From Myrica gale (taxonomy: Eukaryota; Streptophyta; Magnoliopsida; Fagales; Myricaceae): DNA of 64,000 bases. The position numbers and the translations under genes were made by a program. Position 1 is the first letter of the stretch; each line of letters starts with the position of its first letter. The notes under the pieces were generated by a model that was not told the DNA's origin, ran no database searches, and saw only the letters and a program-made list of their open reading frames with translations. This document shows positions 50,590 to 61,276 of this stretch, one piece after another. The stretch lies in assembly GCA_963930655.1 (NCBI GenBank), contig OZ005612.1:3787001-3851000 (forward strand). The letters run 5' to 3'.

Positions 50590-50826
50590 ATGGCAGCGGC
50601 GCACGGTCTTGCTGAAATCTACGTGCGGAGAAAGATCCACAAGGAGAAAATGAAAACAGCAGAAGAGGAAGAACATAGACCAAATATAGATATTGCGATT
50701 GAGTGCCAATTAGAGAACAAACCCAGTGGATGTTTCTCCCGGTTGTTCAAGAAAATCCATCCAAGCAGCTCTCCGATGGTGGGTTCTGCTGGAAAAGAAG
50801 TGGAAACGTGGGATTGTAGAGCTTGA
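50590..50826 (+). CDS. uncharacterised 78-residue protein, tandem copy 2
   Basis: It is a paralogue of the protein at 48939-49169. It shares LAEIYV.RK.HKEKMK, the acidic EEEE run, ENKPSGCF, FKKIHPSSS and VGSAGKEVETWDC. Two small insertions relative to copy 1 (His after the Glu run, Leu in QLENKP) are whole codons, so the frame was preserved. Promoter and leader are also duplicated (plus-strand match from about 50330 to the ATG), so the unit arose by tandem segmental duplication. No function can be assigned. Confidence 0.75.
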   Translation: MAAAHGLAEIYVRRKIHKEKMKTAEEEEHRPNIDIAIECQLENKPSGCFSRLFKKIHPSSSPMVGSAGKEVETWDCRA

Positions 50827-52080
50827 TAGCTGCACACATGCAGTTGCTCCATCTGTTGAAGATCATGTATTTTTGACTCCCCAATTATTTTTTTAATAAA
50901 ATTTGGAGTAAAATTCCTCTGTAACATGGCACATATATGGGTTTTATTTTATTTATATTTTTTCTTTTTCATTTGCCGATCTTTAGCTGGTTATATTACA
51001 AAATCTACCGATTTTTTTTTTTTAAAAAAAGCTTTTCATCATCAAATTGCTAAGAAAAACAAGCCTGCGGTCTTGAATACTATTTTGTTCAGCTTTCCTC
51101 TCTTGGTCATTTTCTGTCTTCAAAGTTGAACCTAGCTAAAACAATCTACAAAGGATTAGTGATTCTCTAATGATAAATATAAGATGCTCGATTTTAGCAA
51201 GTGTTGTTATAGACTTCGAAAAAGAAATTTCTTTAATTTTAGTAGGTAAGACATGGTATATAATTTAGAGAGCTTTGTCCCGTCTAAATAAGTAGCTAAG
51301 AATTTCATATTCAGCCACTACACTAATGCGTTACATTGGGGCACAAATTGAGTTAATTGGCACATTAAATGTTCAATTGTTCTATTTTTTTTAATAATTC
51401 GATCTAGACCATTGATATAACTTATTAATGTGACAACTAAACAAGACTATTTTATTAGGACATGTTAGAATCTTACCCTTAAGACTGAAACTGAATCCAG
51501 AGAATAGACAATCAAAATCTAATGATTTGTTCATATGGTTTATTTTATTTTATTTTGTGGTTGAAAAGGGAGAGGGAGCAACTAACTGACGCCAGACAGA
51601 ATAGAGAATTATTCTGTAGGCTAGTTCTCACAATAACACACGGGAAAGATACAAAAGGAACGCCCCAAAACCGAGAGAAATGTCTTAGATATTAATTAGA
51701 GAATTATGAATAATCAATAATGTCGAAACCCTAACCCACAAGTCGGGTTATATAGCTCAAATTCGCATAGTAGGAAATTTTACCAAAATTGGCAACATCC
51801 CATTAACCATGCCAAAAGAAAATATTCTGCCAAAAATCTGGCTCAAATTGGGTCCAAAATTACCGCTTAATCGATAAATAAAAAATTACCATAAAAGAAA
51901 AAGACAAGCTAGAAATAAGGATTCGGGAAGAAAAACGATAGAATTTGAGGTCGAAAATGACGCTCACCGAAGTATAGCTTGGTGGCCATGACATGTGTGC
52001 TGAAAAGAACTTTCCTAATTGGAGTCACATGCGCGATTCTGATACCTGTAGCCAAAGATATAACCAAAATACTAAAGCAC
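50827..52080. other. spacer, no gene recognised
   Basis: The AT-rich text includes a T-run and A-run palindrome at about 51011-51032. No coding potential recognised. Confidence 0.4.
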
Positions 52081-52433
52081 TAGGGGCGGACCGGATTTTC
52101 CGGTTGTGCTTCATTTAAAGACCGGACCACTTATAAGTGGTCTAGACTAATTTCTTTTTTTTCCCCCTAAGCTTTTTTGCTTTTTTTTTTTTTCAGTTCA
52201 CATCTTAAGATAAAAAAATTAGTTGAAGGGGAAAGACATGGTCAAAGAACTCAAAACACATAGTTTTAGGGTAAACGTTTTAAGTTTGTATTATTTTTTT
52301 AAAAAAAATATTTATTAATTATATTAATAAATTTAGTCTGATCCAGCCCAAACTGGATCCTAAAAGTCGTGGACCGGACCGAATATAACCAGTTTTCCAA
52401 ATCCGGTATGTGGTCCGGTTTTGTGCAGCCCTA
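52081..52433. mobile_element. non-autonomous hAT-like element (353 bp)
   Basis: It starts TAGGGGCGGACCGG and ends CCGGTTTTGTGCAGCCCTA. The ends are partial inverted repeats sharing TAGGG and GGACC/CCGG blocks. The flanks are taaagcac (52073-52080) and caaagcac (52434-52441), 7 of 8 bases identical, as expected of an older hAT target duplication. No coding frame. Confidence 0.7.
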
Positions 52434-53059
52434 CAAAGCACACTCAAACTTTTTCTTAATTAGTGAAAATTCAACGTTTCCTTCCATCTTTTGAGTTGAT
52501 TTGTCAACTTAAGGTATCTTAACGCCATCAATTTGTTATCAGATAACTCATGTTTGGTTTTAGCCATAGCTACTGCGCATTAGGTGAGTCTGTCATCACA
52601 ACACTAACTTGACTACCAGCCAGTCTTAGTCAATCTGCTCGATTTAAAGTCAAACTTTTATTTTCACTGTTTCACAAGCAATTTTAACTTATGTTACTCA
52701 AACTCTTGACCTGAAACTAGTGAATATATAGTAATATCAACTGGACTATGTCCTGCAGACTATTTATATGGTTTATATGGATTCTAACTTTATAAAATAA
52801 AAGTGGAACTTAAGTGTCGTTGAATAATTACATTTGTGTAGGACCCAAAAAGATCTTAATCTTATGTAACATCTAATCATATGTTGTTGCAGGTGTAATG
52901 GTTTTATGACACTTCGCTCTTTTTAGCCAATACTGTAAATGTATGTTCACTTTACTAAGTTCACCATTTTTCAGTTCTTGCCGATCCATCTTTTAACTCA
53001 TAAATCATATGAACGTAAAAGGCAATACTGACGCACGTGTAGCATCGATGCTATCACGT
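52434..53059. other. spacer left of the Pack-MULE
   Basis: No gene or repeat recognised. Confidence 0.4.
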
Positions 53060-53068
53060 GCATTAACA

Positions 53069-53163
53069 GAGAAATGCTTCCCGTCCCGAAACGGGAGTCC
53101 CGATTTTAGTCCCGAATGACGTGAACGTTACTTTAGTCTGAACGCAGCCGTTTTAAAAAAACC
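53069..53163 (+). repeat. left TIR of the Pack-MULE
   Basis: About 95 bases, roughly 88% identical to the reverse complement of the right TIR. It contains a small internal hairpin (cccgtcccgaaacggg). Confidence 0.9.
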
Positions 53164-53759
53164 TCTCCCCCATTCAACATCACATTATACGTGAACACAT
53201 TCGGCTCAATCCCTCTCCCCGCCACGTCCTTCAAAAACCTCTCCCCCATATCAATCCTACCAATCTTGCACCACCCATAGATCAAAATGGTATACATTTT
53301 CGTATCCGGCGAAAACCCATGTTTCTTTTTGTTAAAAACCTCGGTTGCAACCTTAACGAACCCGTACTTGCAAAGGGTATCCAACAGATAACAGAAGTCC
53401 TCATTGTCTATCTTATTTTGAGTGAAACCCCCAATGTCATCGAAAACACGAATGGCTTGGCGGGTAAGACCCGCGGCAATCAGTCTACGAATTAAAATCA
53501 AGAAAGTGGTGGGCGTGGGGGAGAGGCCGCGTTGGTCCATTTCGACAATGAGTTGCCAGGCGAGGTCGAACTGGCGGACTTTGGCTACGAGGTCAATGAG
53601 GACGTGGTAGGAGATGGAGGTAAGAGGAGGCAATGGAAGGGACTTGGAATAGTTGAAAACAACGAGAGCATCTTGGAAGAGTGTTTGAGGCGGAGGAGGG
53701 TTTGGTGGAGGAGGTCAAAGGTCAGAGCGATGTCGTGGAGCTGCAGAGAGGACTCCATG
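53164..53759 (-). pseudogene. captured PPR gene fragment, distal part
   Basis: Minus-strand PPR text (YHVLIDLVAKVRQFDLAW, TFLILIRRLIAAGLTRQAI, YTILIYGWCKIGRIDMGERF, NVFTYNVMLNG) gives several repeats. The fragment ends abruptly at the TIR, whose bases supply the final codons and a stop. Between the part upstream of about 53670 and the rest, the frame changes: KHSSKM continues as ALVVFNYSK only if one base near 53669 is restored. So this copy is broken by a single-base deletion, by truncation and by the hAT insertion. P-type mitochondrial PPR proteins look like this, but the donor gene is not in the window. Confidence 0.85.
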
Positions 53760-56700
53760 CAGGGACGAAGCCAGGAATTCGTTTCAAGGGGGCCGGAATA
53801 CAATTATAAGCAAAATCCAAAAAAATATTTCGAATATAACTACAAACAATGTTTTATATAGTACCATGCAAATTAGAGGGAAAAAAAACTCAAAGTGCAG
53901 ATGCAAATATTAATATTCAACATTAAGTTAAAAAAGTAAAAAAAAAAGTAAAAATTACATTAGTTATGCTAATTGGACTCGACGCTCCTTCAACGAATTA
54001 AAGTCATCAATTATCATATTACTACTAAATTGTTCAGCAATTTCTTTCTCGATGTAGACAACCAAATAATCTGCAAGGAAATCATCCTCCATTTTATTTC
54101 GAAGTCTTGTCTTAACAATATTCATTGCTGAAAAAGCTCGCTCAGTAGTTGTTGTTGAAACTGGAAGAGTCAAGACTAAGCGAATCAACCTGTCAACCAA
54201 AAAATAAACTTCTGATCTTTTAGTTGTCACCAATGCCCGACATAAATCAGAAATTCTAGACAAATTCTGGAGATCTGGATGACGACGCACTTCACGCACG
54301 TAGTGCTGCAACTGAAATCTTAGTTGAATTCTTTCTTGCTCAGTAAAATCGTCAGGATAAAATTTCTCTGCAAGAGTACATATATTGCCAATGTTAAATG
54401 ACTCATAAGCATTTCTTGGTTCTAAAGAACAACTAAGTGTAAGAAGATCTACTGTCTTCTCATTAAATCTACTATTTAACTCCTGCAATTGAGAGTCTAT
54501 AGCAGCGTAAAATATATCTACTTTGTAATGATGCTCCATTGTCATTTCTTGTTGATGACGACGACTGCGACCAGCAATAAAATGAGCATCCATATTAGGG
54601 ATTTCAACGTCATGGTATTCAGAAAATGATACCACACTTTGAAATAATTTATCCCAACCGCTTTCTCTCAACTCTTGAATAATATCTTTTGTACTTGAAA
54701 TTAGAGCCATAGCATTCAAAATGTCTTGAGATTTTTGCTGTAAACATTGACAAAGCATATCAGTGATCCCCATAATTTCTATCATCGAGTGCAAAATAAA
54801 TACAAACTCAAATGATGTTATTGCATCATAAGCCGAGGCAGCATCCCCACGTTGAGAATAATTGGTTCCTTCATCAATCATGCTTTTAAGAACTTTGCAA
54901 ATTGGGCCAAATAATTTTTTCAAGCTACAAACTGAGTTAAAATGAGAGCCCCAACGAGTATCTCCAGGTCGTTGTAACGTTCCAAGTTGATTAAGTCCAG
55001 TGCCTGTCTCAAGTACATCCATGTCCATCAAGTTGGCAAGTTCAATTTCTTGAGCAGCATGTAATTCATCATTACGTTTGCAAGATGCCCCAATGAAGTT
55101 AACAATGAAAGATAATTTCGAGAAAAATTGGTGGATAGGAATAACTTCCCTTGATGCTGCAATTAAAGCTAATTGTAGCATATGGGCTAAGCAATGTATA
55201 TAATATGCATAGGGACAATCCTGAAGAAATAAAGCTTGCAAACCATTCCACTCACCTCGCATATTACTTGCCCCATCATACCCTTGACCTCGAATATTGT
55301 GAATACTAAGATTGTGATGAGACAAGACATTAGATATTGCATTCTTGAGAGTTGATGCAGCAGTATTCTTGACATGCACAATATCAATAAAGCGCTCCCG
55401 TATAAATCCCTCTTTATCAACAAACCTTAGAACAATAGCCATTTGTTCTCTTTTTGACTCATCTCGGGCTTCATCAATAATGATACAAAACTTTGCATCT
55501 CCAATTTCATCACGTATCACACTTCGAACATTTCTTGCAAAAACATACAAAATCTCCTTTTGAATTCCTGATGATATATATTTGGCATTATGTGGGGCAT
55601 TTTCTAAAACAACTCCATCAACTTCCTTGTTATATGAGGCCAAAAGCTTTAACATTTCAATAAAATTACCCCGATTTCTAGAATTCACACTCTCATCACG
55701 ACCTCTAAAAGCACATGCCTGAAATGTTAACCATCGAATAGCATCAATTGAAGCCTTAAGCCGAAGCTGATTGTTCAAAATTTGTTGTGTACTTTGTCGA
55801 TGCATCACTTTATCAATATGCCTGGATTGATCCATCGAGTCTTCACAAGCTTTTACAGCAACATTATGCGGTGAACTAAAATCTTTGCCAACATGATTCA
55901 GAAAAGCACAATCATTTCCATTGTTAACTTTTTTCCAATTACGAAAACCCTTCTCTGTAAATGCACTTGAACCGGAACGTCCTTTATAGTTATTAAAAAG
56001 ATAACATGGAAGACAGAATGCAGAATCTTTTTCTGGCGAGTACTCCAACCAATTAGGGAATATCTTGAACCAATCAAATTGAAATCGGCGAGGATGGTTA
56101 GCCTTTCCAGAACATGGATATTTTTCCATATGAAACTGATATGGACCAGCTTTGATGTATGCTCGTCTAATTTCATCACGTTGATTTATGTCGTACTTCC
56201 ATATTGGAGGACGCTTACCGGGATCCCGTATTAAAGTACCCACATCAACTTCTTCAGGTTGAATTCTAGATTTTTTAGGAGAAGGTTGCATTGGAGTTGA
56301 AGTATCAGCATCAGCAGCAGAAACATGATCAACTTGTGAAACATCATTAATCTTTTTCTTGAAAAATGAGTCAATAGTTTTTGACTTGCTCATTTAATTC
56401 AACCTAAAATTTGTTGAATCAATAATTACACAAAGTAAAAATTGCATCAAATTCAATTCACAAGTGCACAAACTTCACAAGTAAATATATTTAAAATTTG
56501 AAACAAAATTTTAACTAACAAGTTCACAAAATTCAACCAAATACATGCAGTTATAAGAAAAATAAAAAAGAATTCATTACTCACATTCGCATAAAACTTG
56601 ATAAAGTTCTAAATTTTATCTTGTCAAAATTTTACCTTCAATCAATAATATAATCAAATACCTTTTGAACAATTTTTTATTTTCGTAATTTATTTTCTTC

Positions 56701-57491
56701 AAATAAAAAATATATTAACAAAAAATTTAGGTTTGAAACTAACCTGAAACAAGTGGACGAATTGCTGATTTTTCTGATGAAACACTTGAGTCAGTAAGCA
56801 GAAACCTTATTGCATTGAAGAGAAGTAGAAAAATGGTTAGTAAATCATAAGAGATTGTGAGAGAAAAAGACACAAAAATTCCCAACTATAAAAAAGGAGG
56901 GGGGGGGGGTTTTGCTCTTGTTCAGATTCAAATTTCAAAGCATATAAGAAAAAGAAAATCAGATGTAAAGCTTACGGGCTACGGCTTACCTGAGAGCTGA
57001 GATAAACCCCAAGAGAAATAGGCATGTGGAAGTAGCCTAGTAGGACTTTGAAGCCGCTTCACGTTGAGAGAACTTGGTGCAAGAGAAAAATAGGCAGGTG
57101 CCGCAGGTGGAAGTGGGACTTTGAGAAACAGCAAGAAGACGAAGGTCGAAGGGTTTTGTGCATAAGAGATAAAATGATTCTTCAAATCCAAAAAGTCTTC
57201 TTTTGGCTTCCAGTACTTCCGTCGACGCAGGAGATTATTTTCTCTCTCTTAGCTGTATGCCAGTAAGCTTTAACGTCTCTTTAATTTACTATATTTGTTA
57301 TTATTTTTTTTAATTTATACTTTTTTGGCTTCCAGAGTTCCAGTACTTCCGACGGGGGCCATTTATACTTTTTTTTTTAATTTTTTTAATGAAATTACAT
57401 TTTAAATAATAAATAATAATACTAATTTTTTTTTCAAAATCTTTGGGGGGGGGGCCACGACCCCCCCGGGCCCCCCGTAGATTCGTCCCTG
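53760..57491 (-). mobile_element. hAT transposon with complete transposase, nested in the Pack-MULE
   Basis: The termini are CAGGGACGAA at 53760 and TTCGTCCCTG ending at 57491, 10 bases perfectly inverted. The target duplication ACTCCATG is exact at 53752-53759 and 57492-57499. The 3.7-kb interior carries one uninterrupted 809-codon transposase on minus. Near the right end a G/C hairpin (ggggggggggcc...gggccccccg) is followed inward by an A-rich tract. The insertion splits the PPR cargo exactly between two codons of HAMES/SLQ; removing the element and one duplication restores that reading frame across the site. Confidence 0.95.
53964..56393 (-). CDS. hAT transposase (TTF zinc finger, DUF4371, hAT dimerisation)
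   Basis: 809 residues with no stop or frameshift. A charged N-terminus is followed by a TTF-type zinc-finger segment (about 85-165, with YPCSGKANHPRRFQFDWF and FCLPCYLFN). The DUF4371 transposase core carries IIDEARDESK and GQGYDGASNMRGEWNG, whose Asp residues are candidate catalytic acids. The C-terminal hAT dimerisation region includes LPVSTTTTERAFSAMNIVK and its catalytic-type Glu. Similar proteins are often annotated as zinc finger MYM-type protein 1-like. Promoter and any leader exons lie in 56394-57491. Because terminal repeats, target duplication and coding frame are all intact, the element may be autonomous; expression is not shown. Confidence 0.93.
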   Translation of the reverse strand: MSKSKTIDSFFKKKINDVSQVDHVSAADADTSTPMQPSPKKSRIQPEEVDVGTLIRDPGKRPPIWKYDINQRDEIRRAYIKAGPYQFHMEKYPCSGKANHPRRFQFDWFKIFPNWLEYSPEKDSAFCLPCYLFNNYKGRSGSSAFTEKGFRNWKKVNNGNDCAFLNHVGKDFSSPHNVAVKACEDSMDQSRHIDKVMHRQSTQQILNNQLRLKASIDAIRWLTFQACAFRGRDESVNSRNRGNFIEMLKLLASYNKEVDGVVLENAPHNAKYISSGIQKEILYVFARNVRSVIRDEIGDAKFCIIIDEARDESKREQMAIVLRFVDKEGFIRERFIDIVHVKNTAASTLKNAISNVLSHHNLSIHNIRGQGYDGASNMRGEWNGLQALFLQDCPYAYYIHCLAHMLQLALIAASREVIPIHQFFSKLSFIVNFIGASCKRNDELHAAQEIELANLMDMDVLETGTGLNQLGTLQRPGDTRWGSHFNSVCSLKKLFGPICKVLKSMIDEGTNYSQRGDAASAYDAITSFEFVFILHSMIEIMGITDMLCQCLQQKSQDILNAMALISSTKDIIQELRESGWDKLFQSVVSFSEYHDVEIPNMDAHFIAGRSRRHQQEMTMEHHYKVDIFYAAIDSQLQELNSRFNEKTVDLLTLSCSLEPRNAYESFNIGNICTLAEKFYPDDFTEQERIQLRFQLQHYVREVRRHPDLQNLSRISDLCRALVTTKRSEVYFLVDRLIRLVLTLPVSTTTTERAFSAMNIVKTRLRNKMEDDFLADYLVVYIEKEIAEQFSSNMIIDDFNSLKERRVQLA

Positions 57492-57499
57492 ACTCCATG

Positions 57500-57672
57500 G
57501 CATGGAATGGGTTATGGTGGTGGAGGAGGATCTTCGCGATCGAGTTTGCGTCTGCCGAGGGCTCGAGGTTGAGGAGGTTGAGAGACGAGAAGTGGCGGAT
57601 TTGGAGGGAAATGAAGCGAGTTTGGATCATCCTCAAAGCCATTGATGGCTTCTTTCCCTGTATCATATACAC
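57500..57672 (-). pseudogene. captured PPR gene fragment, N-terminal part
   Basis: The first codons from a start near 57672 (or Met 12 codons later) read LRMIQTRFISLQIRHFSS, an Arg/Ser-rich start like a mitochondrial presequence. The text then runs through ANSIAKILLHHHNPFHAMES to the hAT insertion. Pack-MULEs often take the 5' part of genes, and this fits. It is in frame with the sequence at 53759 once the hAT is removed. Confidence 0.8.
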
Positions 57673-57713
57673 AACACAGATTTCTAACTTTGCAACTGCG
57701 GTTGTTTCTCAGG

Positions 57714-57808
57714 ATTTTTATAAAACCGCTGCGTTTCAGACTAAAGTAACGTCCACGTCATTTGAGACTAAAATCGGAACTCCCGTTTCGAGACGGGAAG
57801 CATTTCTC
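57714..57808 (-). repeat. right TIR of the Pack-MULE
   Basis: It mirrors the left TIR with about a dozen differences and ends at GCATTTCTC before the 9-base duplication. Confidence 0.9.
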
Positions 57809-57817
57809 GCATTAACA

Positions 57818-58350
57818 CATGATGTCAAAACTTATCACATGATAAAAGGTATGCAGACCTTTCGTCTTGACTGGAAAATTCTGAAACATTGTGCCCCCTA
57901 CGGTACCAAACCCATGTGCATGGTGTTCCTTAAGGGCCACTACAGGCGACCCCACGACGCCCCAGGATCTCATGCCCAAATTAATGGCCGGTGTGGCCAG
58001 GCAAAACGCACTTGCTCAATGCGTCGTTGCGTCTTGGCTTCACCCCAATGACCCCATTGTCCTTTTGTTTCCTTTACTGCCATGGTTTTGTCAAAGCAGG
58101 TAAAACCGAACCTTATTTTGTTATGTGCTGGACCATTCTTTGATTTGAAGATACGTTTTTTAAAAAAAATCTAATTAGCTGGAGCTCATGTACTTGCTAG
58201 TTTTTTTAAGTGTTAGTTAGTTTTTCATATCACGTAAGATCTACTTATCAATATTCGTCTTTTCATAAGATTTACTTATCGATATTGTGTCATGTAGCTT
58301 ATTTACTGTATATTTCAATAGCATGATCTTACTAGAGGACAAACATCACT
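57818..58350. other. spacer right of the Pack-MULE
   Basis: 57850-58100 is GC-richer with overlapping short open frames, but no recognisable domain. Probably an old fragment of something I cannot name. Confidence 0.35.
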
Positions 58351-58546
58351 GGCATGTTTGAGTCCCAATTAATTGAGCTCAAAATTTTAGGTTTACTATT
58401 AAAAAATTTACCACTTAATTTTTTATTATTATAATATTTATTAAAAATCTTCTCTCTTCACTTTTTCACCAACTCCCATAACATTTATTTACTTTATAAT
58501 ATTTTCCAAACTCCAATACCCAAAATTTTCACCCTCAAACATACCC
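58351..58546 (-). mobile_element. MITE, family B, copy 2
   Basis: It starts GGCATGTTTGAGT and ends CCTCAAACATACCC, which are inverted repeats. Read on minus it is collinear with 42345-42536, including gagttggtgaaaaagtgaag and agatttttaataaatattat. Non-coding. Confidence 0.87.
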
Positions 58547-59219
58547 TGTATTTTAGTAGTTTAGATGTTAAATATGATTAACTGCATCAGACCAATTAGT
58601 TATATTAGAACAATAATTAGTAGGTTAGACAATCGGGTCAAAAGGAGATCAAAGGGAGGGTAAAAAAGAGAAAAGGGAAAAAGAGAAATCAGAGGTGGGA
58701 AATAGTAAGTAAACTTGTTTCTATTTTTTTCCCATCTTTTGATCTACATCTCTGTGTAGTATGATGATAACCATTTGGAAATTATATGCTCATTAGCATA
58801 TAATATGGTCAGGTGTATATTTTTATGTCACGTATAGTTTGAACATTAAATAGCGACTATAGTATGTACATTATCACGACTAATAATACTAATTATAATT
58901 GTCAGATGTAAACTCGCTTAGTTAGTATGTCTTTTTATCAGTTTGTTGGAACAGATAAAGGATAATTTTATTTATTGCAATGGGGGCGGGAAAATCAGTA
59001 GCCATACGTAAAACAGGGGAGAATACACTATACACTTTACGCTATACGTACTGAGTTTTTGTCAAACACAACCAACCAGTCCCGGATGAGTCAAAGGTAA
59101 GGGCATTTCCGTAAATCCGAAGCCCGCAACACCAGTAAAAAGTAAAACCAACACTGACGACCTTAAAGATTTGCCACTAAATTAAGTGAAAACAAGTATT
59201 TTTTTTTTCTGCGTGAAAA
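58547..59219. other. promoter-side spacer of the NT-C2 gene
   Basis: No coding feature or TATA box could be fixed with confidence. Confidence 0.4.
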
Positions 59220-59479
59220 CAAGGGAGTCCAATCACAGGGTTTGGCGGGATTTTGAGGTTGATATCTCAGCTAAATCTCAAGCTCCATTTCACCTTATTA
59301 ATGGCGATACCCTTTACATTAACCACTTATTTACGCCCCCTCCCCCTCCCGCTTAACTACACAAAACAACGCACTCAGAGTCTCTCAAATCTCTTGAGAG
59401 TCATAGAACCTTCCCCACTAAAGATTCCCTGCTCTTCCTTCTGCCCCAAGCACCTGCAGATCCGCAGCTAGCCAGCTAG
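59220..59479 (+). other. probable 5' UTR exon of the NT-C2 gene
   Basis: A CT-rich leader-like stretch ends CCAGCTAG|GTACCT, a usable donor. The next exon would start after the acceptor gccgcag at 61173, 25 bases before the coding ATG, so the leader intron is about 1.7 kb. The 72-codon frame at 59253-59471 is probably an upstream or chance frame. Confidence 0.5.
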
Positions 59480-61198
59480 GTACCTAGCACTCACCGTAAC
59501 CCCCCACATTATTTTAATCCCACTTTCTATAGTATATTTTTTCTGTTTCTTGTGTTATTTAAATTTTTGACGACTTAAATGTCAACAATTTCTGGTGTCT
59601 GTCTCAGCCATCTTTCTCCCTCCCTCTGTTCATTTTACATAACTGGCTGGGTGCCGAGAAATCAGCGAACTTATTGTACATTCTTTTGGCGTTTTCTTCA
59701 TTGTAGAGTTTGCTTTAATTTCGACGTCGAAACGTGTCAAGTCTGGTAGATTTTCTTCTTTCTTTTTGGTGGGGTGATTTTTGTTTTCTTGACGTTTCGT
59801 TGAAGAAAACAGTTGTTTCTAGCTTTCAGCTTACATCTTTTCCACATTAGGCTAGGCATTTGGTTCTGGGATTCTATTCGAGTCTTTACCTTGAGTCAGT
59901 CCTTTAGCATTGTCTGAACTCGTGTTTCTAGGTCTTTTCTTATCGTTTTTCTATTATTTTTTCCGAGGTGAAAAAGAGAAAGCTGATTTCACCGTGTTTA
60001 ATAGGGCTTGAATCCGGGAACGTTTCCAAGTTAAGTTGTTTGGGTTGTCTCTGCGTGTGGCGTTTTGGGAAAGCTAATAACTCGTCAAACAAGGTACGAG
60101 CTTTGGAATTAGCTTTTGTTTCCGTTTCCAGATTGGTTGCCAGTTCAAATTTCCCCCTAATGTTTTTACAGTCTGTTTGGTTGCCGAGAAAATGGAGGGA
60201 AGTAGTTGAAATGAAATCAAAATGTTGCGTTCTACCCAGCTGGACCAAGTAGTAGTAGGACCAAGTAGTTGTAGTAGGTCCAGTTGAGTGCAACATGTTA
60301 AGATTCCGAAGGGATAACATTTATAGGTTTCAAAGTCATATCAATGTCTGTTTTCTCAGCTAGCAAACGGTGCAATTGGTGTTTGATGATGTAACTTGAA
60401 GATCGGAAAACTATAAATCGGCATTTTGTCTTGAGTTTTCAAAGGATTCTAGTCATGGTTGTTATTATTAGTCTCATCCTTTTTCTTTTCTTCTTCTTTC
60501 TGGTCCACGGAATTGTAGGACCTCAATGCTAAAACCTTTTTCCTAAGGTGTTTTTTCGATTCTTTTGTTGAAATGTGATCATAGCATTTCTTGTAGTTGA
60601 ATACTTTCTGTGCGACCTTGTTCATTTGATTCTGTATTCCTTTGGATTATTCAACCTGTGAACCATGATAGTACTAGATTTGACAATCTGATATTTTGAA
60701 CTTCCATTTTCTTTTTTCTTGTTAAATCGGCTACTTTCTGGTGCGTGTCTCATCTGCTAGACGGATACCCCCTCCCCTTTTAAGATGTTTATTACTTTTG
60801 AAGGATTAAGGCATATTTAATTTTACAAGCTCGAGTACTGGATTTGTTAGAATGCTGCTATTCTTTTCGAAAATTTGTAGTTCTTTGAAGTACTGTTGCT
60901 GGTTCCAGTTTCTTTAGAATTATTGGTGACCTACAAACCGGGTCAATGGAGCATTTGTGCCTTCTTACATCTGTCATCGTCCCTTTTTCTAAAACTAGGT
61001 TGCTAGAGTATTGGTGTTTGTTATCCAGCAGACAGCAACTTTATTGTTTTTCCACATTTTTTCTTCTTCTTTTCACTCATCAAAATCATTATGTGTGTGA
61101 AAGAGCAAACTGTGTTGTGATGATTTAGAATAAATGGAAGAGGGAATGAATTGGACCCTGATATTATGCCGCAGATCATAGATTAAGTGTCCCCACTA

Positions 61199-61276
61199 AT
61201 GTCAAGGATCTCAAAGTGGAAGCTTGAGAAGACTAAAGTAAAGGTGGTCTTCCGGCTCCAGTTTCATGCTACACAT
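61199..61276 (+). CDS. first coding exon of an NT-C2 (EEIG1/EHBP1-type) domain protein
   Basis: ATG at 61199, 26 codons ending GCTACACAT|GTAAGT, phase 0. The encoded start (MSRISKWKLEKTKVKVVFRL, then QFHATH) is the beginning of the plant NT-C2 domain found in myosin-heavy-chain-related coiled-coil proteins such as At1g63300. NT-C2 domains are thought to attach proteins to membranes, and the coiled-coil part should follow. The remaining exons lie beyond base 64000. The acceptor gccgcag (61167-61173) leads into a 25-base leader piece. Intron 1 contains a LINE derivative. Confidence 0.8.

Larger units (their letters stand above)
53069..57808 (-). mobile_element. Pack-MULE (Mutator-like) carrying a PPR gene fragment
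   Basis: Long inverted terminal repeats lie at 53069-53163 and 57714-57808, both starting GAGAAATGCTTCCCGTC. A perfect 9-base target duplication, GCATTAACA, lies at 53060-53068 and 57809-57817. Long TIRs with a 9-base duplication are typical of Mutator-like elements. There is no MURA transposase. The cargo is a fragment of a PPR gene on minus. Without the nested hAT the element is about 1.0 kb. Confidence 0.93.

Noticed and set aside
48939..50826. Secreted signalling peptide precursors
   Set aside because: Neither protein has a hydrophobic signal sequence, so a secreted peptide role is not supported.
53133..53633. Functional PPR gene
   Set aside because: It starts after a frameshift, ends in transposon TIR sequence and lies inside a Pack-MULE; treated as a captured fragment.
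57443..58051. 202-codon frame on plus
   Set aside because: It runs antisense to the PPR fragment, across the hAT end and the MULE TIR, so it is a composite of unrelated pieces.
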